Assembly: GCA_029891385.1 (NCBI GenBank)
Contig: CM057230.1
Location: 33,001,402-33,065,401 of the forward strand
Direction: 5' to 3'
Source: Erythroxylum novogranatense
Lineage: Eukaryota; Streptophyta; Magnoliopsida; Malpighiales; Erythroxylaceae
DNA length: 64,000 nucleotides
Both the position numbers and the translations under genes were made by a program. Under the pieces are notes generated by a model. It worked only from the letters and a program-made list of their open reading frames with translations. It searched no databases and had not been told where the DNA came from. Positions 37,495 through 49,555 of this stretch are shown piece by piece; position 1 is the first letter of the stretch; every line of letters starts with the position of its first letter.

Positions 37495-40400
37495 TGTTGG
37501 GACCCGATCCGGGAACCGAATCCCAACCGAAAAACGAAACGAAAAGACGAAAAATCGAAAAGCGAGAAATCACTAATCGAAAAGCAAAAACGGATTCAAA
37601 AGCAAATCGGATATCAAAACGAATACACATCAGAATTGAATGCGAAAACGAATTGCATAATATACGAAAGCGAATCGAACTGAATTAAATGCCGACATCC
37701 GTGGGAAATACAACGTATGGACAACTTATCGCATTGGAAACCTTACGACATTCCAAAACCGGTATAAACTTTTTTTTTCTTATTCTTTCCTTTTCTCTTT
37801 AATCAAACTCAATCAACATATAAACAATCCCTACATTTCTATTCTTTCTTACTTCATTCATCTTAATCATTTCTTATACATTCATATAAATCCTCAAACT
37901 CATTTCTTTAAACCCATTTTACCGAAATTTTATCGAAATTTCGAAGATAATCAATTGTATTATTATGACCCAAAATTTACAAAGATTCAAAAACACTTCT
38001 AAAATATCACATCCATCCATACTACTCATCGGACCTCCTGTCCGGGAATCCAAACTCAGCAGAAACACACATCTACCTAACACTTCAATAATCTCAAACA
38101 TTATTAAAACATCTTATCTCAACACAATCCAATCATATTTTCACACGCAATTTATACTCCATGATCAAATAAAATCCCACTTCTAAAACCGACTCATACA
38201 TTCATAATTCATAAATAAATCACACAATCTACTTAGAACCATAAAGAAATCCCATAGCTCATTTCCATACACATACTCGAATACATCAAGAACTAAATAC
38301 TTCATAAAGGCATTCCAAGCCATATACAAGTTACAAAAACATATAAATGTCGAATCGACGTCTTGATCCGCATTCATCCGATCTCCCCGTCAAACACGGA
38401 GATGGGGATGAAAGGGGGGGTGAGCTTGATAGCTCAATGGGTAACATATTTATTAATGAAACATAAGCGAAAATTGTCTTTTCAAACTTTTCAAACCTTT
38501 CCCATTCGGAAGTTTTATTTAAAAACTCATTTCCAAACTTTTCAAGACATTCATAAACCTTCATCAACATTTTCTAAGATTATTCTCAACATCTTCATTT
38601 ATTTTCAAAACATTCATAAACAGTTTCCGAAATTTCATGATTGACAAATCACTCTCATTTCTCAAATTCTCAAGCTTTTCACAAATCATGCATAATTTTA
38701 AATATGAATACATCACATAAAAGAAGTGTAACGCACATACACAAAATTCAAAAACATATAACATAACAGAATGGCTTGATGTTGGACCCCACACCCCACC
38801 CGTAGGTGTTTGCAGGTTATACTGCGGCGTGTGTTTGCGGGTTATACCGCGGCATCCAACACAAAACACATAACACATTAAATGGTTTGGGTAGGTCCTA
38901 ACAAAACAAACTGCACGTTCCCACATAGCGGTTCTGTGCAGTCGTAAACGGAGGGGAGTCCGAAATTTGAAACTCCTAAGCCACTTGCGGGCAGCCGGGA
39001 GAAGGCTATCAGAGGGAGACAGTGCACTGACTCTACGGAGGGGACCTGACCAAACCCATACAATTCACATATTCATGCTCAAAACAAACAGTGCTTCAAG
39101 GCACTTTTCAAGACTTGATTTTCAAATTGTTTTCAAATCATATCATCATCAAAACTAATTCAAAAGTTACAAAGCATCGGAATTCATGTTACAAACCATT
39201 TAACAATCCATTCCAACATAAACTCATACTCAAGAATATCACATACAAGTGAAAGACATCACATATAAGTCATTGGTGGAAATCATTAGTTTGCATTTAT
39301 CAGAAAAACTTTAATGCATATTATCTCAAGTAGTAAGAAATCACCCACATAACATATATCAAACTCGAAAATCATATTGCCCGGAGGCACATTTCAAAAA
39401 CTTGATTTTCATATCGTATCACATTATCATTCATGATTTCACATAATTTACATAACAAATCAAATACCATCACAATTTATCAATCACTATTATACCGCTT
39501 CACAATCATATTCACTTTGTAACAATGCATAATTAAAGTATGCAGCACGTTGGATAAATGTAATAAATAAACAAATGTATCCAGTTGCATAAATAACAAA
39601 CCCTTCGAGCATAAATAATTCGTAAAGATTTACCAATTTAACAAAATCACTTGAAACAATAAATCCAATCTTTGAAACAATTTTTTTTTCATTCCTCCTC
39701 TTGATTTCTTAAATAAGAAAACATGATTTCTTTACATAACTCAAACATAAATACCCTTTTTAAATCCATCAAACATACTGAAATCAAGCACTTTTGCCAT
39801 TTCTTAAATCATTTCAAAATAATGAAGTTAATTCTTTTCTCAATTCTATCAAATCGTTCAAAATCGAAGAGTGTAACCAATTTAAAACATTTTATTTTAA
39901 TTGTCCGAAATATTTGTAGCAATTTCTTAAACCCATTTTCCAAATCATGTCAAAAGAAATTGGAAATCAATTTCAAGAGTACTAGGAGATCAAAACTTTT
40001 TCAACCTTTACATACACAATTTCATTTTCAAGCTTTTACGTAAACAACTTCGAAAATCATAACGTTTCAAACACTTTTATAAATCTTTTACGGATATGAT
40101 AAACTTTCCAAACACTTTTTATAACCAATTTCGCACACTATAAAAATTTCAACAACTTTTATAAACAATTGCGAAAAGCATAAACTTTTCTCCTTGTTTT
40201 TCCCGAAAATCAACAATAAACATTCAAAACATTTCTCTTTTGAATTTTTTTTCCAAAATCAAATAGACAATCATTCAATTGCATCTACATATTTACAACA
40301 ATACCTTTAAAATATCCGAAACAATACTTTTCAAACACTTTCACTTTCAGAAATATTCAAGAACACTTACAGAACTTATATATTTGAAAATAAATATAGT

Positions 40401-42804
40401 ACCCACCTTAAATCCTTAAGCTTTGCAATAGGTTAACATGTCCGTTCCTCAATCTCCAACTTGCCTTAAATGACCTAATCAAAACATATCAATTCTAATT
40501 ACCATTCCTTTTCACTTCACTCATGAAGAAACCTCTCAAACCTACCTCAACTTCCAAAGACCTCATGTAATCAAAGCATAACACAATGCTGGAAAATTTG
40601 TTTCATAAATGTAAAACTTGAACAAAACCCATATAACCTTACTTATAACTTTTCCTACACTGGAACAACCATACTTCACTCCAACCTCGTCAAACTTGTT
40701 GAAAATTCCTCCTACACAAATCTGATTTTTTTCTGTTACTTTCATAACCCATCTTCTCTCCTTTTCCATCCTTCCTAATCACTCTTCAAACCATCTTCAG
40801 TAAACACATTAAAGACATCAATGCTGGAATTTCAACAAAACAAGGAAATTATGAGATTTCTTTCATACAACCTTAGCCATACTTTATCTAAGCTATTAGC
40901 ATCACTACTTATCTAATTAGCCAACAATTTTGAAAATCTCTAACCTATATGAAACCCAAACAAAATCATATTTTTACTTAACTTCCATCACTCTTCTTTT
41001 TCTTATTCTTTCATATCTTACTCTTTAAATCACCATGTTTAAGCAAGAAATGGAAAAACCCCAACAAGAGAACCAAGAAAATTCAAATCACTAACCCATT
41101 TAAAATCAGATTTTCTTCTCTTCCATGAAAACTTAAACCCTTTTAAATCTCAACTCAAGAACTCTTCTAATCACCATGAATAAGTAAGAAAAGAGACACC
41201 CAAGTAATAATAACCAAGAATTTCGAAACCCTAACCTTAGGTGAAACCCACGACATCTTCTTCTTCCCCTTTGTTCTTCTTCCTCCTCTTTGCTCTTGGA
41301 ACCCACAAAAATCCCTAAAAAAAAAACGACTTGTTCATCCTTCTTCTTCTTCTTCCCATGGCCGACCATCCTCTTCTTCTTCTCTTCATCGTTTTTTCCT
41401 CTCTCTTCTTTTCTCTTCATTTTCTTTCTTATTCCTTTCCTCTCTACGTGAATTCCAGAAGCTTCAAAAATGACAGCTAGTGTTTCATGCCAGCTCATTA
41501 AAAAGGGAGGAAAAGACTATAATGCCCCTCATTTAAGCAATCTTCCACCATTGCCCTGCACAGATTTGAAAACTGATACATTGCGACCTGAATTCGAGTA
41601 ACTAAAAAAATAATTTGGACAAACTTTCTTCTTAAAAATTGTTCCTCTCGATCTTACGAATCCAACTCCACTGACGGCGCTCAATTCGGATCTAAAACGA
41701 AGAAGTTATGGCCGAATTACTAACTGACCTGCACAAAATCCGAAACTGAACTTTAACATAACTTCAGTCAAGAATTTGACAATCTTAGGGATGAAATTAA
41801 ATTTCGATCCCTTCATAAGAGTTGTAGCCCTATGTCTTAACTTTATTTTCCCTCAAGAATCAACTCAATTGGAGTTGTATAACTCCCGAACATCGCAAAG
41901 TACTGAACCATGTTCAGAAAATTATCCAACTTATAACCTATAACCCATCTCTTACTTTGGTTCAATTAATCTCTTTCCATTTAATCTCCTAAAAATCATA
42001 ATTCTTCATAAAAATGAACGCAATTGTCTTAGGAATCCAACGCTTCAAGAATTAAATCAATCGGATGTCGGACGAAAGATTTATAACAAAAGATTGCAAA
42101 AGGGTCGGAGTTCAAGCAAAAGTTACAAAACCTTAAATACCCCCTTATAACTGAATTTTTTCAAAAATCATATCTCTTAATTCCGAACTCGAAATTTGAC
42201 AAATTTGGTGTCAATAAAAAGATCAAAGGAAGCTCTACAACTTCTCTGAAGAACAGAAAAATCCAATTGGCTTCCAAGGAAGTCAAATTTCTACTCGAAG
42301 ATTTTGTCTTCATCAGCTTTTCCTAAACAACTTCCCAATTTCGGACGATCATAACTCCTAGCTCCGATATCGAAAAATTGCAAACTTTATATCAATGGAA
42401 AGATAAAAACATCATCTAAAATTTTCATGAAGATCACTTACTCCAATTCAAACTAAATCTATACGACGAGTGGCCTCGAAGCATAAAACACATAAATCTA
42501 TACTTAATAGCATTTTCAAAACAAAGCATATCTTCCGAAATTCATATCTCTCAATCCCGACATCGAAAAATAGTAAACTTTATGTCCACAAAAAGCTCTC
42601 GACATAATTTACAAGTTTCATGTAGATCATTTTATCAAATTTTGCCTAAATCAAAAGTCAACCCTTAAAGGCGAAAAGTCAAACTTTTTACAATTGTTCA
42701 TATTTTCACACTTTCTCTCTTTATTTCTGATTTTCAACTTAATTTCAATTAACTCATCCACTTGTGAATATTTCTTATTTGCACTCAGAAATCAGGGTCC
42801 AACA
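37495..42804 (-). repeat. 3' LTR of G2 (~5.3 kb)
   Basis: Contains the hairpin TGAGCT-TGAT-AGCTCA (38421-38436), a 26-bp near-tandem repeat (GTTTGC(A/G)GGTTATAC(T/C)GCGGC, about 38808-38856), CAGCCGGGAGAAGGCT (38990-39006), and a polypyrimidine stretch (41250-41450) whose complement gives a spurious Lys/Glu-rich open frame. 41500-42780 has repeated segments of the type 'CATAACTCC...CTCCGA', also seen in the related LTRs. I found no inserted element inside it, but cannot exclude an old one. Confidence 0.75.
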
Positions 42805-43925
42805 TTTCTCCCCCTCTTAAAAGAATTTCGTCCTCGAAATTCAAACGTAGTCATCAAGTAACACATCCTCCTCATAATAGTCAAATCACTTTCTTATCAC
42901 TTTCTTATTCTTAACTTAATCACCATTTTTCACTTCTCATTTATATCAGAACACCATTGCCTTAAATAGAATACTTCTTAACACATTTTCACCAGTCAAT
43001 AGTCATCAAAATTCATCATAAAATTTTAATCACAATGTCTTAATCTCAAACCTAAAATCAATCATAATCCTTAACCTTAATCAAATAATCACTCTTCTTA
43101 TCTATTTTTTTTTCATCATACATATTTTTCATTTCTTCACAAGGAACTCTTAAGATCATATTAACGCACAATCACCACAAATCAGTATTTCTCAATCTCT
43201 TCATAATTTTTCAACTCAAATACTTCATCCAAAATCATATCAAACTCACTATTTCTACAACTTAATATTCTTAAACATTTTTCCTTCCTTAACATTTGAA
43301 GATTCAATGGTCCACTTTGTAATGACTCTTACTATAGACCAAAATCATCATTTCACTTAATCTTTTGAATTTCTATACATATTTCTCTATCAATTAATCT
43401 CATTCTTCAAAATTTTCATCTCTCAAAAGCATAGTCAAATCAAGTCATCCTAATTCATCAAAAAGTTCTAATCTCAATTTCAGTAACACATTTATAAAAT
43501 CCTTCATAATTTTCATCACTTTGCTCCACAATCAATTTAATACTTCAAATATTTCATAACATACCTTCATATCAGTTAATCCTATCCTGCAAGTATCTCT
43601 TAATTCGACTCTCACATGTATAACTAAAATCAATTCTTCCCATTTCATCGTGAAATTCTCCTCTCAATTTCTCTTAACACTTTCTTCTAATTAATTTATC
43701 ACTCATCACCTTAATCAAACAATCCACTAGGTTCTTCACATCATGCATGAAATACCATTTCCATCTTTATCACTCTCTTACTAATGCGATCCTATTCATT
43801 AAAACTCTTAACAAACACTTCCGCCCAAGTATGATCATAATACTGGGCTCTGACACTTATCCGAAGATTGCCCATGAAACAAACATATCGCCCAAGTTCA
43901 TAATACTGGGCTCTGATACCATAAA
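42805..43925 (-). other. G2 interior, non-coding, with a duplicated primer-site region
   Basis: AT-rich, no frame with retrotransposon motifs. At its right end the PBS complement (CTGGGCTCTGATACCA, 43906-43921) is preceded by an earlier partial copy. Segments 43822-43856 and 43889-43920 both read CGCCCAAGT...CATAATACTGGGCTCTGA, ~67 bp apart. Confidence 0.75.
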
Positions 43926-44847
43926 TGTTGGGACCCGATTTGGGAACCGGATCCCAACCGAAAAACGAAACGGAAAGACGAAAAATCGAAAAGCGAGAAA
44001 TCGCTAATCGAAAAGCAAAAACGGATTCAAAAGCAAATCGGATATCAAAACGAATACACATCGGAATTGAATGCGAAAACGAATTAAATAATATCTGGCG
44101 AATCGAATGAATTAAATGCCGACATCCGTAGAAATACAACGATGGACAACTTATCGCGTTGGAAACCTTACGACATTCCAAAACCGGTATAAACTTTTTT
44201 TCTTATTCTTTCCTTTTCTCTTTAATCAAACTCAATCAACATATAAACAATCCCTACATTTCTATTCTTTCTTACTTCATTCATCTTAATCATTTCTTAT
44301 ACATTCATATAAATCCTCAAACTCATTTCTTTAAACCCATTTTACCGAAATTTTACCGAAATTTTAAAAGATAACAAATTGTATATATGACAGCCCAAAA
44401 ATTTACAAAGATTCAAAAACACTTCTAAAATATCACATCCATCCATACTACTCGTCGAACCTCCTGTCCGGAATCCAAACTCCAGCAGAAACACACATCT
44501 ACCTAACACTTCAATAATCTCAAACATTATTAAAACATCTTATCTCAACACAATCCAATCATATTTTCACACGCAATTTATACTCCATGATCAAATAAAA
44601 TCCCACTTCTAAAACCGACTCATACATTCATAATTCATAAATCAATCACACAATCTACTTAGAACCATAAACAAATCCCATAGCCCATTTCCATACACAT
44701 ACTCCAATACATCAAGAACTAAATACTTCATAAAGGCATTCCAAGCCATATACAAGTTACAAAAATATATAAATGTCGAACTGACGTCTTGACCGCATTC
44801 ATCCGATCTCCTGCTCGAAACCTGGAGATGGGGATGAAAGGCGGGGG
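43926..44847 (-). repeat. 5' LTR of G2, truncated
   Basis: Homologous to 37495-38420. The match ends at GATGAAAGGCGGGGG just where the left copy continues TGAGCTTGAT; here TGTTTTGACACCCG (G3) follows. Confidence 0.85.
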
Positions 44848-47367
44848 TGTTTTGACACCCGAGGCTGTCCGTTTAACGGACATTCGTGTCCGTTTAATGG
44901 ACACGCCATTTTACAAAACTTCTAACCCTCTCACTTCAAAACCACTTGGAGCCCTCATCTTTCAACACTCATAACTTCTTACCCCTAGCTCCAATATGTG
45001 CATACTATACCTTCATGGAAAGATAACAAGATGAACTACAAACCTCATGAAGGATGCTAAAGCTAACTCCCTCATTAATCAAGGTAAAAACTCACTCAAA
45101 GATCACTGCTCAATCAAGACCAATGAAACAAAGTAAAACTTGCAGCATGAATAAGGATCGAATGTGTTCTAATCCTCATAACTTTTTAACCCTAACTCCA
45201 AATGAGACAAACGATATACCATTGGAAAGCTCTAAACTTCTACTACAATTGTCAAGAAGATCTCTCAATTTAATTCAAACATTAAACAGGTCTAAAATCA
45301 AATGGAAGTTGCTGCACAATTTTTGGGAAAATTGGACAGCACCTCCCCTATTTTATTCCTAACCCAAATCTTCAATCTAAGGCTACAACCTACATGAAAC
45401 TCAATACTCAACCTCATTCAACATGTTTCAATTCTAAGGTATCTCCCAATACCATTTAAAGCAACAACCACACTCTTAATCATCTAATCATGTCTAAACT
45501 ATAACAATGATGCAATTGTCTTAAACATACATGGATTTCTCAAAATACATTAAAACTTAACATTCTTGCATTCATATGAAATCATAAGTTATTACAAAGC
45601 TTTAGAGGGCATTTCAAGCCACTCCATCATATCCCAAAATACAAACTTGCCAAAAACATCATTTGCTCAAAATGCATCTAAAGCATTGATTTACAAAAGT
45701 TAACTTGAAAATACATTAAAAACACAATCTTGGAGTATGCCTTGAGCTCATTCTTCGTGATATCGATCTTCACCTGGAGATGGGACGGGAAGGTGGGGGT
45801 GAGCTTTCGCTCGTGGGTAACAAATTTATATTTATATATCAAGCATATCCATTTAATTATCCATACATTTAACAATCTTTCAATAAAGTCTAAATACATG
45901 CATCATGCAATCTTCATCAATACATAAGCATAATTTCTCACAATTCAAACATTCATAATTCTTGCATTTTCATGTAATCACATATGAAACACATCAAATG
46001 GCTCGGTAAGTCCTTATTCTTGGCAACCATATAGTCTCATTTAATGAGCCTATATGGGCAAATCTTGAGGAGTCCAAATGTTGGATCATCCTATGCCACA
46101 ATCGGCACCGGCGAAGGCTTTCATGGTCGACGTGCACGTGACTGTTCTTAGGACAATACCTTACCCACATAACATAACAATCATGTATCATACAAGAAAT
46201 GGAACTGTTCTTGTCCAATTCATTGTTTTCTTGAAAATCTTCTCTTTCATGCATATTTCATTTCGTACATTTCATGCATAAGTCATATTGTGCATTCATA
46301 CTCATTTAAGCTATTTCATTCAATACTAACTCAACCATCATCAAATCATCAACATGTATTATTTTCATTTACACATAACTCATGATTAATGTCATCTAAC
46401 CACAACTAACACAAGCATTTAATACAACTTTCAAGTAGTTGAAGCTCATTAATGTCATGCATTAATTTACATTTATAGCTTATATACATAAAGATAAATA
46501 TGAAACCCACCTTATATCCTTGCTTAAACTTGCCTAAGGAAGTTCCTCTTCTTGTTCTTCTCCTCTTTCTTGTCCTTCTTCAACCATAACAAGAAAATAA
46601 CCCCATATCAACATAGGGTTTCAAAATTGAGAAGACCAATAAACCTTAATCATGCTATTAACCCTAGAATCACTAAACCCACTTCATTTCTAAGCTTTTC
46701 AAACCATAACCCAAGCAAAAACTCAAACTAAAACTCATAACTTACCTTGAATCCTTAACCAAACAAGTGGCTTCTTGTATCAAATTGAAGCTCTTGCCTT
46801 CCTCCACACTTTTTTCCCTTGGACTATCCTCAAAAACTCTCTAAATCTCAAGGAAATTCAATACCTAGCCTAAAGCCTCTTCTTTTTCTCCTCTTCTCTC
46901 CTCCATGGCTGAAAATTCCCTCTCTCCCTCTCTAATTTCGTTTTTTTCCTTCTTCCTTTCCCTACTCACTTATTTCCTCCTCCCTTTATACTCCTCCTTT
47001 ATTTAACTTAAGCCCATAAGCCCAATGTCCAACTCCTTCTTCTTCCTTCCTCCACATCTCCTCTTATACTACTTAAGCCCATCTATCTTTAGGCCCACTT
47101 AATCTCTTTTCTTTCTCTACTTCATTAAGCCCATTGCATATATATATATCCTCTCTTCTTTCTTTATTCATTTGGGCCCAAGGCCCAATTAACTCATTCA
47201 CTACATCTAATTCATTTAATCACATTCATTTATTACCTAACTCATTTAATTCATGCCAACTAATTTATTTATGACATCTTACTTACTTACAACTAAATTA
47301 ATGCTAACTCAAATACTTAATTAGTCTAATCATGCTTAACTTAAAAAAAAAAATTTTGGGGCTAACA
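44848..47367 (-). mobile_element. Solo-LTR-like copy of a third related LTR family (G3), no TSD
   Basis: Starts TGTTTTGACACCCGAGG at 44848 and ends TTTTGGGGCTAACA at 47367, ~2.5 kb. Inner landmarks in the G1/G2 order: CTGGAGATGGGACGGGAAGG with hairpin GAGC-TTTC-GCTC (45801-45812), the conserved block ending GTCGACGTGCACGTGAC (46092-46142), and polypyrimidine tracts (46860-46990). The left flank is G2 LTR and the right flank is G1 LTR. The flanking 5-mers (GGGGG, AATTT) differ. It therefore did not arise by one simple insertion and LTR-LTR collapse. Confidence 0.65.
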
Positions 47368-48364
47368 AATTTCAAACTTCCCTTCTTCATACAACTTGTA
47401 GCCCTTGATCTCTAGTTCACAACGAATCTAAAATCACCTCAATTGGACACCTAAAACCCAAGATATGCTCAAAATACCAAAAATCATCTTTGTTGACAAC
47501 AGGGGTTCGCCGCGGCGAAGCCCCACTCGTCGCGGCGAACGGTTGTGCTCGCCGCGGCGTGCACGCAAGCCTGCGTCGCAGTGACCACCTCTTCGCACGT
47601 CGCAGCGAATACCTCTTCGCAAGTCACGACGTTGTTCCTCTCGCACGTCGCGACAAATTTAATTATTACACGTCGCGACGAGCTCCACGTTGCGGCGTGT
47701 TCATACGCTCGTCGCGACGTACGGGTCTGGAGAACGACTCCGAAACCCTATTTTTAGCATTTTCCAACTTCAATGCTTTCTCCAAACTCAAATACAACAC
47801 ACCTAAGTCTTAGATCATGTCTTATACTACACTTCTAACCCAACAGCAACTCAAAATTAGTCATAAACACCTTAACCCACAAAATCTAACCATTTTTGCC
47901 CTAAAACCCTAAAACCACCGATTATGCAACATTCATCCTATCTTTTGGTTTAATCTAACCGAAACAGGGTTAAACGAAGCACAACTTACCCGGAAATTGC
48001 TCCAAATCGTCGAAAATCTGCAAAGATCGAAATCTCTCTTCTCTTCTCTTCTCCCTCTCCCACGACTCTCTTCTTCTCCTTTCCTCTTCTTTCTTTTCTT
48101 TCTTATATTTTCCTTCTTCTAATTCTTTCTTAAGTCTAAAGACTAACTTACCCCTCTTAGCAAAGCTTAAACCACTCCAACCTAAGTAAACTTCCCAAAA
48201 TACCCTCATACCTTTTTATCCTATAAGTCTCATTAAAACCACATTAAACTCAAATAATTCTCAATTAGCCACTAACACTCTCAATTTAATCAATCTAAAG
48301 CATAATCACATACTTAACACAATTCATACCTAATGACATCATAAAAAAAATTCGGGGTCCAACA
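47368..48364 (-). repeat. 5' LTR of G1, second part
   Basis: Homologous to ~31279-32190 of the left LTR, including CATACAACTTGTAGCCC, the palindrome array, the polypyrimidine tract and the end TTCGGGGTCCAACA. Confidence 0.9.
47508..47719. repeat. CpG palindrome array, 10 cores, in the right LTR of G1
   Basis: Cores related to CGTCGCGACG / CGCCGCGGCG start at 47508, 47528, 47550, 47574, 47598, 47622, 47646, 47671, 47688 and 47710 (spacing 20, 22, 24, 24, 24, 24, 25, 17, 22). Relative to the left LTR array it has four extra cores: two between core 2 and the ACCTCTTCGCA units, and two after the core at 47671. Confidence 0.93.
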
Positions 48365-49555
48365 ACTTAATTGATAAGTTATTAGAAAACCAAAAAAATG
48401 CAATTAAATATTATCTAACTTTATGAGAAATTATAAAAATTTCTAACATAAAATTGACTCTTTTGTATTTGATGACAATAAAATACTGTTTATAAGTATA
48501 GATATGCAGGGATGCTTCGAGTAATAAAGTATGTCCACTATTTAGATGCTTTAGAGAAGAATAATGGAGTTTCTGTTTATATATAATATTCCGTGGCATG
48601 AACTAAAAAAGAAAAAAGTTGAGAAGAAGATGGAGGGTTGGGGTTGGTGAGGGTAATGAGGTTGACTTGTTGAAGGTTGAGAATTCGGCAATGAACGCGT
48701 GATTGATGAAAACTAGGAAGAGTCCATAGGCGAGGAAGAAGGAGGACTTGCAAACCAAATTGACTGAGGAGCAGAGAAGAAGGAAGAAAAAGGAAGTGGT
48801 GGTGGTGGTGCTAAAGTGAGGGCTTTGTTATTGATAAGAGTACTTTCCATGGGAAAGAGAGAGGGATTCTCAAGGATGGTCGTGGAATGTGTTGCCTAAG
48901 GATGCTAAAGCAATGAATGATCATTGTTAATGCCATCAAGTTTTTCCCCAAATATATGCATTTGATTCTCTCAGCAGGGATGGACGGTAAGGTGAAGATC
49001 TAGGATGTATTCAATTCTGGGAAATGTATATGGGTCATTCGATGGGAGTTGGGGATATTTAGTTTTAGAATGATGGTAGTAAGTTCTTGAGTGTTGGTTA
49101 TGATAATAATATCAAGTATTGGGATATTGAGATTGGACAAGTTATATCCACATTTTTGGATGGAAAGATTCCCTATGTTGTTGGGCTTAATCTAAATGAG
49201 GATGAGTAGAATGTGTTGTTGGCGGGTTTGAGTCATAACAAGATTGTGCAATGGGATATGAATACGGGACAGATAACTCAGGACACTGAATACAATCACT
49301 TTTGTTGACAACAATAGGAGATTTGTTACCTCAAATGATGATGAATCACTCTATTTTTGGGATTTTGGGATCCCTGTGGTTATTATTAAGTATATTAGTG
49401 AGCCTTATATGCATTCTGTGCCATCAATTTCTCTTCATCTAAACAATAATTGACTTGCAGCTTGGTCAACTAAATTCTTATATACAACAATAGAGAAAGG
49501 TTTCAATTAAATAAGAAAAAGAGGTTCGCAGGGGACTATTGTTGGTTATGCTTGT

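Larger units (their letters stand above)
37495..44847 (-). mobile_element. Non-coding long-LTR element G2 (LARD-like), right end deleted
   Basis: The left LTR, 37495-42804 (TGTTGGGACCCGATCC...CAGGGTCCAACA), is ~5.3 kb. The interior is only 42805-43925. A second LTR copy starts at 43926 (TGTTGGGACCCGATTT) and is homologous to the first for ~920 bp, then ends at 44847 at a junction with G3. It keeps a PPT (complement of TTTCTCCCCCTCTT, 42805-42818), the GAGGACGAAATTC box and an iMet PBS, but no gag or pol. Large LTRs, a non-coding interior and shared cis-signals with G1 fit a large retrotransposon derivative mobilised by a Tekay-type partner. It sits in the G1 right LTR; its right TSD is lost. 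Confidence 0.8.
30032..48364 (-). mobile_element. Tekay-type Ty3/gypsy element G1, nested in the copia-2 LTR, with further elements inside its right LTR
   Basis: It runs from TGTTGAGCCCGGGTCC (30032) to TTCGGGGTCCAACA (48364) with an exact 5-bp TSD ACTTA (30027-30031, 48365-48369). The left (3') LTR 30032-32190 is whole. The right (5') LTR begins at 37079, is interrupted at 37494, and resumes at 47368-48364. About 816 bp of it (equivalent to ~30449-31278) are missing. Coding part 32221-36901 is minus strand, gag-PR-RT-RH-IN order. The integrase tail with chromodomain-like VKVLWRNHSIEEATWE points to the Tekay (Del) clade. PBS is iMet. All frames are damaged. Confidence 0.92.
23200..48448 (-). 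mobile_element. Degenerate Ty1/copia element (copia-2), its right LTR split by 18 kb of nested gypsy elements
   Basis: The left LTR is 23200-23545. The right LTR is 29606-30031 plus 48370-48448. The right half resumes with AATGCAATTAAATATTATC after the nested insertion, matching AATACAATTAAATATTGTC in the left LTR, and ends TTTCTAACA at 48448. Flanks TAAAA at 23195-23199 and 48449-48453 are an exact TSD for the whole. PPT (complement of ATCTCCCCCCTTTGG, 23546-23560) and PBS (TGGTATCAGAGCG on the minus strand, 29591-29603) set the orientation. Without the nested DNA it is about 6.9 kb. The interior is a badly decayed gag-pol. Confidence 0.9.

Noticed and set aside
41133..41498. 121-codon Lys/Glu-rich frame in the G2 LTR
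   Set aside because: It is the complement of a CTT/CTC polypyrimidine tract typical of these LTRs.
44848..47367. G3 as an ordinary solo LTR insertion
   Set aside because: The two flanks come from different elements and the flanking 5-mers do not match.
31419..47719. Palindrome arrays considered as CRISPR-like repeat-spacer arrays
   Set aside because: Cores are only 10 bp, spacers ~14 bp and partly repeated, the setting is a eukaryotic LTR, and no cas genes are present.
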